Shown: positions 10,651 to 20,337 of the stretch, piece by piece
Numbering within the stretch: the first letter of the stretch is position 1
Layout of the letters: each line of letters begins with the position of its first letter
From: Rhizophagus sp. LPA8_4_AMF
Taxonomy: Eukaryota > Glomeromycota > Glomeromycetes > Glomerales > Glomeraceae
Assembly (NCBI GenBank): GCA_021464525.1
Contig: JADRCO010000315.1
Span: forward strand, 1-38,037
Length of the DNA stretch: 38,037 nucleotides
Reading direction: 5' to 3'
Notes under the pieces: model-generated
What the model was told of the DNA's origin: nothing
The model's database searches: none
The model's input: the letters and a program-made list of their open reading frames with translations, nothing else
Made by a program: the position numbers and the translations under genes

Positions 10651-11623
10651 ATAGGTTAAATTTTTGTAGTAATATTTCTTTCAGATAACAAGATAACAAG
10701 ATTACGATAATTAATAAAAATCTTATTATAAGTACTATAAGTTTATCTTGAATTATTGTGAAATCCTTTATTCGTGTTGAGAGTATATGCCAACGAACTG
10801 AGCTATACTACACGTCTGATTGGATATTTTTTTGTTGTATCATTTATTTACAGACTGTTTAATACAGATACCCTCTGCTTACATAAATAAATAATTGCTT
10901 ATATTTCTAAGCGTTAAAGAGCTGGAATTAACACTATTATTGTAGTAAGAGTATGTTGTTATAAAATTTCTTGCCAATAGTTTTATATCTACTCCAAAAA
11001 TTGATATGAATTTAACTCCTGTTATACTATTTAACTTTATATTATTCCATAATATACTACTTTGACATTCCATTGTTTATTTACAAATAATAGTGGATGT
11101 AATTTATTACAATAATCTAATATACTATAAGTGAAATTATTTCATTGGGTAGAACTAACTCTTTTTCTTTTTTATCTCGTTTGATTAGTAAATTACCTGA
11201 AGGGTACAAAGTAGAGAATATTTTTCTATATTACTCCAACTAATGTTAATAGAATTTCTTACAATAACATGACCAACTTAATTGCATTTTAATTCTCCTA
11301 ATTGTTCCCACCTGTAATTGGTCATTATTTGTGTTTGTCATTATAAACACATCAGTATAACCTATGAAATATTTTATCAATTATTTCTGAAAAAATTCCA
11401 TAAAAAAATAAGCCTTTCATAGATTCATTCACAGAAAAATATAAGTTATTTGATAAATTCCATGATATAAGATTATTAATTCCGGAAATATGAACCTTTT
11501 AGAGAAAAAAGATGGATTATAGGCCTAATTATATCTATAATTGTTTTACATAAATAAAAGGTTTCATATGTCGATAAGGGCATTTTTTTTGTGAATTCTC
11601 ACATAATATACCCATAATGATAC

Positions 11624-11913
11624 TAGGGATGGTAACAGTTGGTCATGGTCATTTATTGGTTGGTTCATAACCAGTCATGACTGACTAACATTCTGTCCAA
11701 AAATAAGTTATCTGAATCAAAATTTTTTTCAGAAAACTTTGTTTTTATTTAAGATAAATTGTAACTCAAAATACAATTTATAATTAATTGCTTAAAAATG
11801 ATCAGTCAAACGGTCAGTCAAACTGGTCAGTCAAATGGTCGGTCAGAAGTCTTTGACTGACTGATATCGGTCACGGTCATGACTGGTCATGACCGGTTAA
11901 TGACCGTGACCTA
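11624..11913. mobile_element. Non-autonomous hAT-like foldback element (MITE), 290 bp, copy 1
   Basis: The left end is TAGGGATGGTAACAGTTGGTC. The right half is largely its reverse complement, rich in GGTCAGTCAAA, GGTCACGGTCATGAC and GACCGGTTAATGACCGTGAC. The element is flanked by the direct repeat AATGATAC at 11616-11623 and 11914-11921, an 8-bp target duplication as made by hAT transposases. The outermost ~10 bases of the right inverted repeat (the complement of GGATGGTAAC) are missing, so the right terminus is GACCTA. Three tandem GGTCAGTCAAA-type units at about 11810-11845 resemble subterminal transposase-binding repeats. It encodes no protein. The related element at 37510-37956 confirms the family. 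Confidence 0.8.
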
Positions 11914-11921
11914 AATGATAC

Positions 11922-12775
11922 TAATACAGTAAATTCTTCGCAACTTTACCTGCAATTCCTTTTCTCATTTTATATTAATAAGTTGTTCTGCTCATTCACC
12001 AAATAATAATTCGCCATCCATTAAATTCTCTTGATTGAAAATGTAAGAATTTGGCATAACTTATTAATTTTACCTCACGTCCATTTTTTCTCACAATTTC
12101 TATATCATAATACATATAGTATTCCTCTTGATTGTACCTAAATAATTGAGAACATTGAGCAGCACTCTTTTTAGGTAAACATATTATGTAAACTTGGTAT
12201 ATACCATATTGTAATTGTTTTGAATATACCTGGTCCTATTGGCCATACTTGACTACATTTATATGACTACATTCTTGATTACATATCCATTGTGTTCTTA
12301 TTGATATATAAAAAATGAAAACATTTGCTGCGTGTTGTCACAGCAACAGCCTGCCCACCTTGAATTGTTTTAATACTATAATAATGTTCTATGCACTCTT
12401 CTGTTCTTGTCTTCATTTAGCTTGCCACTTTGATCATAGCTGCATTATGTGTTATTACCCTACTGCTACTCATTTTGAAAAACACGTTTATACATATAAG
12501 CTATACAAGCAATGGCTAGTTAAGGGAATGAAAGAATACTGTACATGTTCCACCAAAAATAAGTACTGTGGAATGCATGCTTTTGCCATTAAATGACGTG
12601 TTTCTAAGCCTCTCGCCTTACATTATTTGCAGAAGTGGTACAAACTCAGTAACTCAATTTTGTATTCCATGTGTATAAACTAATGAGAATTTGGCATGAA
12701 AAACTAATAATGGCTAATTAATTGAATTTTATTTTGTGAAATATATTTTGTAATTGAATACATAGTACAGTTAAT
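11922..12775. other. Spacer with one unsupported open frame
   Basis: An open frame at 12315-12596 would give a 93-aa Cys-rich peptide (ten or more Cys, ending CTCSTKNKYCGMHAFAIK). I see no signal peptide with a clean cleavage site, no known cysteine spacing and no homologous neighbour, so I leave it unannotated. The rest is AT-rich sequence without features. Confidence 0.35.
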
Positions 12776-13617
12776 ATGATGAAAAAAATGAGTACCTTAT
12801 TAGGTTCTATCTTTGGCACACTCAGCTATCTCTTTGGCAACTTCCTTCCTTCATGGGGCAGTGATCCACCTTCAGATGAAATATCTCTGCCTCCAGAGCC
12901 ACATGATGACAACCAGAACAATGTTGATAATGGGAACAGTGACTTCCTCCAGCGAATATGACACTGCTCTCTCTTCTTCTACTAGATAGTATTCAGCAAG
13001 AAGAGATTTTCTTTGTTATAGAAAGCAATCAAAAAGCAAATGAAGTTGAATTTTCGATGGAACAACTCATTGGTTAGAATTAAAAAATGACTTCTTTATA
13101 TTATTTCGAGATTGGTTCTTTATTAAAGTTGACAAAAATGAGACTTTGGAAAAAGCTCATAAAAGGTATACAAATAAATCTATTGCAAATTCTCATAAAA
13201 GTAACGGGCTTATTAATATGCGAAAAACTGGGACTTATGAGCTACTTCTTTATGTTTATTTCAGGATGTGACAAGAGGACTCCTAATCAGAAGTAAACAA
13301 TTATCTGTTGAAGAAGAAATTTGGATTATAAATGCAACTATTGGCTCATTAATATGGGTAGAAGTGTAGAACCATATGAATGCAACGCGATACAATATGA
13401 TATTAATGAATTGTATCTTTCTCTTTTACTACAAAAAGGATGCGGGCAAAGGGGAAACATGTATGTAGTCATACGAGCGGATAAATTATGGAGCCAAAAT
13501 GAGAACTTTCCGCAGGAGAGGAGTAATCATGTGATATGTTATCATATGAACGGAAACAATTTTGGTCCCAAAACGCCTACTTTCAACTACTATTCACTCT
13601 TAAAAAATAGAAATTAG
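12776..13617 (+). pseudogene. Decayed protein-coding locus of unknown family
   Basis: Consecutive protein-like segments occur in alternating plus-strand frames. They are MSTLLGSIFGTLSYLFGNFL... with an acidic SDEISLPPEPHDDNQNN stretch (12776-12961), LLDSIQQEEIFFVIESNQKA (about 12960-13074), HWLELKNDFFILFRDWFFIK through NMRKTGTYELLLYVYFR (about 13055-13266), DVTRGLLIRSKQLSVEEEIW (about 13264-13370), and ECNAIQYDINELYLSLLLQK (about 13378 on). Base composition is less AT-rich than the flanks, as for coding DNA. The frame changes imply either frameshift decay or undetected small introns; one junction (TTTATTTCAG before GATGTGAC) would fit a splice acceptor. I do not recognise the family, and a lineage-specific or transposon-related gene is possible. 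Confidence 0.35.
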
Positions 13618-13692
13618 AATCTCATAAATTTTTGTCTTGTATCAAGTTCATATGATTTTTTTGATTCAAGAAAATAAAAACAATGTGATCTA

Positions 13693-13840
13693 TAACCGAA
13701 ACCTGAAATTACAGAGTAATTTTTTATTGGACGGACAATAAACATGCTTATAAAATTTTAATTAGTTAATAAATTATAATAAAAATTTTGTAAATAATAC
13801 CAAATAATTATATCATATATATTTATAATAAGAATTTACT
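13693..13840 (+). promoter_or_regulatory. Distal shared upstream module of F-box genes, copy 2
   Basis: It begins TAACCGAAACCTGAAATTAC and continues with TTTTTATTGGACGGACAATAA and TTTATAATAAGAATTTACTT. It matches 6361-6480 and, with the extra GGACAATAAACNTGCTTATAA word, matches 28931-29085 best. This is the first sign that the gene at 14089 and the pseudogene at 29045 are the closest pair. Confidence 0.5.
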
Positions 13841-13956
13841 TTATGATGCAAGTCGTTGCAACAAATAAAAGATCGGCAATCCGGAGTCCAGACGTCCACT
13901 CAATTGAAAAAGTTCTAACCTTATATTTCCATGTTATAAGTCTATTCAAAAAAAGG

Positions 13957-14088
13957 AATGATTTACATGTTATTTTTGGTTCTTTTGTTGTCTTTTTATG
14001 GAATATTAGTAATTAAATTGTACAACTCCGAAAATTAATAAATTATTCCATTTTGAAATTTTTGAAATGTAAAATTTCCTTTACCAAC
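13957..14088 (+). promoter_or_regulatory. Conserved F-box promoter/leader block, copy 3
   Basis: This has the same order of landmarks as copies 1 and 2: AATGATTTACATGTTA, TTGGTTCTTTTGTTGTC, TGTACAACTCCGAAAATT, then TTTACCAAC before the ATG. A duplication-like TTTTGAAATTTTTGAAAT lies near the start codon. AAAAGGAATGATTTACAT is shared with copy 2. Confidence 0.6.
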
Positions 14089-15768
14089 ATGACATGTTCT
14101 AAAATATTTTCGGGTGATTTACCTGAATTAACAAATGAAATTATACAGTATTTTAGAAAAGATTTTTCAACATTATATTCATGTATTTTAGTCAATAGAT
14201 TATGGTGTCGTTTAGGAATTCCATTATTATGGGAATTTCCATTTTCAATTCCTTCCCAACATTATCGTTGTATTGAAATTTATTTACACTTTTTAAATGA
14301 AGATGGTAAAGCAAAATTCAATGAATATGGAATTAATGATAATTTATTACTTTCAAATACATTATTTAATTATCCCAGTTTTATTAAATATTTAGATACA
14401 AGTAAAATTTGTAATTCTATTAAATATTGGGTTAGTACTTTAGTGGATGGATACAGTCATCGAAAAAAGCTGGGAAACTTAGTTTATAGGTCATTACTTG
14501 AAGTGTTTATTGAAAGTGAAGGAAATTTACATTCTCTCGAAGTTGTACTATCTACGTCTTATATTCATATTAATTATTTTGATGATAATTTAGACTTAAT
14601 TATACAAAATCCAAATCTTACATGCAATATCAGAGGTTTAATATTCTGTAATAGTTTTAATTCATTTAGAACTGTATTTCAAAATACTATACCATTTTTG
14701 AAATTTTTATATTCTAATTGCAATTCAATCTCAACATTTTGTTTTGAATTTCCCGGAAAAATTCCCACAAGTCATTCATTGATTGAAAAATATTTATCAC
14801 AAATAATTATTTCACAACATAATCTCAAAATAATTTCATTTGGATATTTTATTAATTTATATAATCCATTTTTATCATTAAAAAATTCTAATTGTTCAAA
14901 TACTTTAAATACAATTATATTTAATTATATTGATTTTAAAAATATTATTAATATTTTACAAGAAGTTTTTAATCAATTGAATGTTTTAGAATCTATTCAT
15001 CTTATTGATTGTCGTTCTTTAAATTCTGAATTTGTTCAACAAATTATTAAAGTTGATAAACCTTTTAAATTGAGATCTTTATTTTTGAATGAAATATTAC
15101 ATATTGAATCTTTATTATTACTATTACAGAGATTTAGTGATTGTTTAGAAAATTTTGGAATTGGAAATAGAGATTCAGGAGAAGAATATAAAGTACCAAT
15201 ACCAGCAAAACGACAATTATTTGAATTTATTATGAAATATTGTAAAAAGATTAATTATTTTGATTCGGGTATACCTGATGATAATAATATTTATTTAATC
15301 ATTGAAAATAATCAACAAAATATTAATTATCTTATTATTGAAGTAGATGTTGACATGTATACTATTTATGATGAATTAAGTTCAACTGTATTACAAAATT
15401 TAGGACAGGTTCTTCCTTCTAAATTAGAATATTTACGTTTATCTCTTTCTTTTAGGGAAAATGATCTGGAAATATTTTTAAAAAATTCACAAAATACTTT
15501 TATTAATAAATTATTAATTGGAAATATAGTGCCGGATATAGATGAAGATATTTTATTTTGTATAAAGAAATATCTTATGAAAAAGGAAAGGGTTAAATAT
15601 TTAGCTGTTTTAGAAACAGGTCCTGATTATAATGTAGTTGAAACCGAATTATTTCGTTTAAAAGACGAAGTAAATGAATTTAAATTACATAATATTATAG
15701 TTCAACGATACGATGATTTATATATTGATACTCATAGTTATATAAATAATAATTATTTACAATATTAA
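14089..15768 (+). CDS. F-box protein with leucine-rich-like C-terminal region (paralogue 3)
   Basis: Single exon, 559 aa from the ATG at 14089. The frame is open 12 codons further upstream, but only a TTG occurs there and the paralogues fix the ATG (MTCSKIFSGDLPELTNEIIQ). The F-box covers residues about 7-52, and the Leu-rich tail carries the family blocks LSLKNSNCSNTLNTIIF, NQLNVLESIHLIDC, KPFKLRSLFLNEILHIESL and GIPDDNNIYLIIENNQQN. Relative to the other copies it has small insertions (HRKK near residue 132; a VPIPAK insertion before RQLFEF). I infer an SCF substrate receptor with unknown target. Downstream on the same strand lies the P450 gene; the same pair reappears as relics at 29045 and 31627. 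Confidence 0.9.
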   Translation: MTCSKIFSGDLPELTNEIIQYFRKDFSTLYSCILVNRLWCRLGIPLLWEFPFSIPSQHYRCIEIYLHFLNEDGKAKFNEYGINDNLLLSNTLFNYPSFIKYLDTSKICNSIKYWVSTLVDGYSHRKKLGNLVYRSLLEVFIESEGNLHSLEVVLSTSYIHINYFDDNLDLIIQNPNLTCNIRGLIFCNSFNSFRTVFQNTIPFLKFLYSNCNSISTFCFEFPGKIPTSHSLIEKYLSQIIISQHNLKIISFGYFINLYNPFLSLKNSNCSNTLNTIIFNYIDFKNIINILQEVFNQLNVLESIHLIDCRSLNSEFVQQIIKVDKPFKLRSLFLNEILHIESLLLLLQRFSDCLENFGIGNRDSGEEYKVPIPAKRQLFEFIMKYCKKINYFDSGIPDDNNIYLIIENNQQNINYLIIEVDVDMYTIYDELSSTVLQNLGQVLPSKLEYLRLSLSFRENDLEIFLKNSQNTFINKLLIGNIVPDIDEDILFCIKKYLMKKERVKYLAVLETGPDYNVVETELFRLKDEVNEFKLHNIIVQRYDDLYIDTHSYINNNYLQY

Positions 15769-17456
15769 CAAACATGATAAGTTAATGTGTTTATATATGT
15801 AAAAATATCTCCAGAGTACAACACTAAAGAGAAAAAAGAAAAAAAAGTTCTTTTCTGGCCATATTTTTACATACGAAAAAAATAAAAAAAAAAAATACAA
15901 TTTTGACTTTTGAGTATAATGTCGTATAAAGTCACGTGAAATATATTAAATCATAAAATTTTTAATAAATTAAACTTTTTTATTGGTGACACACACTTCT
16001 TTATGGATCTTTTGATTAAGCTTCTTTGAATAATAAGAATTTGGATATTAAAGTAATGTTGAATCACATAAACGTTATTTATGTAAATGAACTGGTATAG
16101 AATTAACGAATATAAAATTCCCATTTTTTCAAAATTTATAATTACGACATATTATATTTTTTGTTCATACATGAGTGAATCGGTTTTAAAGAAAATTTCT
16201 GGAGAAAATTTTGAAGTTAATTTAAAAATATATTATTCTTGATTTAATTTTTGTTTTTTGGCTCTTTTTTTTCCAAACTGAAAATAAGTTTTTTTAATTA
16301 TTTTTTCTTTATTTTTGTTTTTTTTTCAACACCAAAAAATAAGCTTTTTTTGAAATCTTTTTTTTAATAAATAATAACCTATCTTTCTCCTTTAGATAAC
16401 ACTTATTGAAATAGCAATTTGGTTTGTACAGTAGATCTTTAATTGAGTACATACATACTAAATATAATTTCCATTACAGAATTAAAGAACAAAATATAAT
16501 ATCATAGAAGCTTAATTTACTGTAGTGCCGCTTATAACACTATCATATTCTAATTTATTTATTATTCAATAGAATGCTAATTTAAAAAAAAATAAAAAAA
16601 AGCAAATTTTTTTTTATTTATTATCTAAAATAGCTTCTATTACTATTAAATCTACTTATGAGTGAGGATGTTAACATTTTTTTGCGGAAAATTTCAAATA
16701 TCTCAAAAATTTTATTATTCGTTTAACATTGGAGTAAATTAATAGAATAAATAATAAAGTAATCTATATAACTAAAAAAAATTCAAAATTCATGTTTCTA
16801 TGTAATGAATTAATATTTATTCAGAACTATGTACTGAATTAATTGATTCTGAGAATAAAATTTATCGCATAACAAATTATTCCACCCGAATTTACTTTAC
16901 TTTTTATTGATTTTTTATATTACGCTATCTAAAATGTGTAGTTGCCTTTCTTGTGTAACATTAATTGTTTTTTAATAAAAAGACAGGTACTGGTTAATAT
17001 TTGATCCGAGCAATTTATTTTTAATTTCCGAATCTGCTACACAAGCTGTGTGACGGTATTATATGACTTGGCGTTGGTACCACTAATTAAATTAAGAAAA
17101 AAAGATAACAAAACTGCCAAAAACCATGAAATCACATGACTTCAATCCGGAATATCCGGAATAAATTGGTTAATTTTTTTTCGTTTCAGCGAGATTTTAC
17201 AGAAGCTATCAATTGTTACGGTCAATTTCCGAACGTGTATTTATTTTCAAGATCATATCTTAAAATTGTTTAAACCATAAAACCAACGTGGGTTGAGTAT
17301 GACAGCATGACCCATAGGATCAATGATCGTCATGTTATCTTTGTTTACTATACCGGGTTCATGTTACATTGCATAACAAATCCTGGAGGTTAAATCGGCC
17401 CGTGAATTTTTTTTTACCTATATATACATGTACAAGTTCCTTTTTTAATTAGAAAA
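15769..17456. other. AT-rich spacer between F-box gene and P450
   Basis: Poly(A)/poly(T)-rich runs dominate (15820-15900, 16240-16390, 16580-16620). TCACGTGA lies at 15932-15939; the related context GTCACGTGTAATATATTAAT is found downstream of the F-box pseudogene at about 30360, so this spacer belongs to the duplicated block. TCCGGAATATCCGGA at 17146-17160 is a doubled palindromic hexamer about 300 bp upstream of the P450 start. A TATATATA run at 17419-17426 is the likely TATA region of the P450. No gene is seen. Confidence 0.5.
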
Positions 17457-19668
17457 ATGTTTGGATTAATATTTTTCGCTATCATTTTGGTTATTATTTA
17501 TAAATATGCTCTTAAAAAAAATAAAAACCCTGAAGGACTTGAGGATGTTCCTTTTATTTCTGGATTACCCGTAGCATGGGCATATTTACGACAAAGAAAT
17601 TACGATGAAATTGGTGATTTAATTCGTAAACTCTCAGGAGGTCATGAATTTTATTTGGTATGTCACATGATGCACACACAACTGTTCATATACCAGTATA
17701 TCCTAAAATTATATTAATAATTTTAGAGTCGCATCGGCACATTTACACATTTAAACATTGCAAGCCCTGATTATGCTAAAATTTTATTAACTCAATTAGG
17801 TAGATAAAATTTTTTTTAATATCGAATTATAATAAAAAAATCATTAATTAACAATTAATAAAATTATTTGGGTAGATGATATTGCTCCTAAGACTGAACA
17901 GAATCCTACAAGTATTTTATATAAATTTTTCGGAAAAGGTTTACCATTTTCTAATGGCGATGTAAGTAACTCATCATTGTTATTCTTATTCGTATTAATT
18001 TCCTAAGTAAAATTAAACTTTTTTTTACAGATATGGAGAACTTATAGGAAATTAGCAACCCCAGCGTTCAATAATGCATTATCTCCAGAAATGGTTGGTG
18101 AAACTACATTAGAGCTTATTTCCTTCATTCAACAAAATTTAAACCGTCCTATTGATGTATTCGAAATTATGCAACGTACTACAATTGAAGTGCTGGGAAA
18201 ATTGGCTTTTGGATATAAATTTGGCGTAAGAGTTTGAAAAATTTTTCGTCATGTTTGTCATGTTTATTTTTTTTTTATAAGTTATTACTAACATAAAAAC
18301 CAATATAAATATATATAGTGTTTAGAATCTGAAGAAACTCCTCATATTATAAAGGTTTATAAATACATTATTTCAACTATTGTATCTCCTTACCGTCGAG
18401 TATTTCATTGGCTAAGTAGACTACCTAACAAAAAATTCATGAATGCAATCGAAGAATTTGATGGATTTATTTTTGATATTATAGAAACAAAAAGAAATGA
18501 AATTAAGAAAAATCCTAATAAAAGTCATGACTTATTAACAAGTATGTTAGAATTTGGTGAACAGGAAGGAATTAATACTGATGTAAAACAGTTAAGAGAT
18601 GAGATGGCAAACTTTTTTGTCGCAGGTCATGATAGTAAGTAGTTTATTTAGATAACATGCGATAACAGGGGATGAAAAATTTTTTGTGTGAAAGGTATTA
18701 TTTGTTACTCGTCATCTCATTTAAAATTTTTTTTTTTTAGCAACCTCGATGTCGTTGAGTGTATCACTTTATTATCTTGCAAAATATCCAGTAAGTGATT
18801 TTTTAAAATTATACATATGTATTGTATTCTAAATTTTGAAATATATTATAATTCAAAATAAATAGGAAATGCAAGAAAAGGCACGAGCAGAAGTAATTAA
18901 CATTCTCGGTAATTATCCAAATACACTACCAAATTCGGATCAATTAAAGGTATTAAACCATTATAATCATTCCGCTCTCACATTTTACAAATCTATTTTA
19001 TACTCAAAACCGAAAATATTATATATTTAGGAATTGAAATACGTTAGTGCAATAATTAAAGAATCCTTACGAATCCATCCACCGGCACCAGTAATTACTT
19101 TAAGAAAATTAAATAAACCAGTTAAGATTGGTAAATATACTTTGCCAATTAACACCACACTCTTAGTAAATGCTTGGCAAATTCATCATAATCCAAAATA
19201 TTGGGAAAATCCGAAACAATATAATCCTGAAAGATTCCTAAATAGCGAAAAAAGACATCCATTTGCTTGGGTTCCTTTTTCTGCTGGTCCAAGAAATTGG
19301 TATGTATAATATGCATAATAATATATATCAATAAGTCAATAAGTCATTTAATCAAAAATAAATTTTTGAAAATATTTGGTTTTTCTTTTCATTTAATAGT
19401 ATTGGGCAAAATTTTTCTTTAATGGAACAAAAAGTTATTATTTCAATGTTATGTAAGTAATTAAAATTTTTATTTTTATAATAATAATTAATTTAATTAA
19501 AATTAATTAACGACATTCTTCATTTAACGTTTTTTATTTTTAAAAGTGCTCAAATATAATTGGACCCTTCCTAAAGATAGTATTAATAAGGACAAATTAT
19601 TATTAGCACCTCAATTTTTATTAAGACCCGTCGATTTAAAACTTATATTTACGGAAAGAATTAATTGA
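17457..19668 (+). CDS. Cytochrome P450 monooxygenase, ten exons, intact
   Basis: Exons: 17457-17657, 17727-17799, 17876-17961, 18031-18225, 18319-18634, 18741-18790, 18866-18949, 19031-19299, 19400-19452, 19547-19668. All introns are GT-AG, the phases agree, and the sum is 1449 nt (482 aa). An N-terminal hydrophobic anchor (residues 2-16, FGLIFFAIILVIIYK) suggests ER membrane attachment. P450 landmarks are complete: C-helix WRTYR (122-126), I-helix AGHDTT (287-292), K-helix ESLR (346-349), PERF (401-404) and the heme loop FSAGPRNCIG with axial Cys425. The Cys codon is split by intron 8 (TG|T). The length fits fungal microsomal P450s, which use NADPH-P450 reductase to hydroxylate hydrophobic substrates; neither substrate nor CYP family can be assigned. 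It lies 1.7 kb downstream of an F-box gene, and a relic of the same gene lies at 31627-31903. Confidence 0.93.
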
Positions 19669-20337
19669 TAAAATATATATTATATACAATTATTTCATTT
19701 ATTATTTTTTAATATACAATAAAATGAATACATGTCATTTTTATAATTTAAACTATTTAAAAAGCATGTGCAAAATAGCAAAAATAATTGTTAAAAAATT
19801 ACGTGAAATAAATAAATAAACCAAGATATTTTTTCCCTTTCCAATAGATAACAAAATGATTTTTTTATAAAGATCTATGCGTGACGCTAACCAAAATGTT
19901 TTTTTTTTTTTTTAATTTCTTTCGTACAGCCGGTACAGGATGTAAAATTTTATAGACATATTAGAAAATTAATTATGTGAAAAAGTAGACACGTACAAGT
20001 CACGTACAGTAAGACAAAAAAAATTGAAAATCACATCCGAATTTGGACATCAAATAAAAATCAAGCATTTATTTCAGTCGTGAAATTTTTTTTTTTTTTT
20101 GTTGATCGACGAGATCTTTTTCCTCTCGATTAATAAATTTAATTTAATTATGTTTCATCATAGTTTATTACGAAAAAGAAAGTATTTTTCCTAATAAATT
20201 TACATTAAAATTTTCAAGGACATTATCATTAAAAAAAATTCTCTTCATAAATAATTGACGAATCATCAAAGAAAAGTAAATAATAATGATTTAAGTAAAT
20301 TGTAAACTTCCCATTAAAGGCTGGTACCTGGTGCTAT
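19669..20337. other. Spacer between P450 and IleRS pseudogene
   Basis: It begins with AT-rich 3' flank of the P450 and then has several long T runs (19899-19913, 20085-20100). No open frame or structured RNA was seen. Confidence 0.5.

Noticed and set aside
10785..10820. tRNA-like sequence on the minus strand (TATAGCTCAGTTCGTTGGCA)
   Set aside because: It resembles a D-arm/A-box, but no acceptor stem, anticodon arm or GGTTCRANTCC B-box follows at the right distance. At most it is a tRNA-derived SINE remnant.
10879..11073. 64-aa minus-strand open frame
   Set aside because: Ser/Asn/Ile-rich low-complexity translation of AT-rich DNA with no supporting signal.
12315..12596. 93-aa Cys-rich open frame as a possible secreted effector
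   Set aside because: It starts with ATG and is Cys-rich, but there is no clear signal peptide cleavage pattern, no recognisable cysteine spacing and no duplicated copy nearby. Chance cannot be excluded.
14053..14088. N-terminal extension of the third F-box protein (12 residues)
   Set aside because: It would start at TTG inside the conserved leader; both paralogues start at the aligned ATG (14089).
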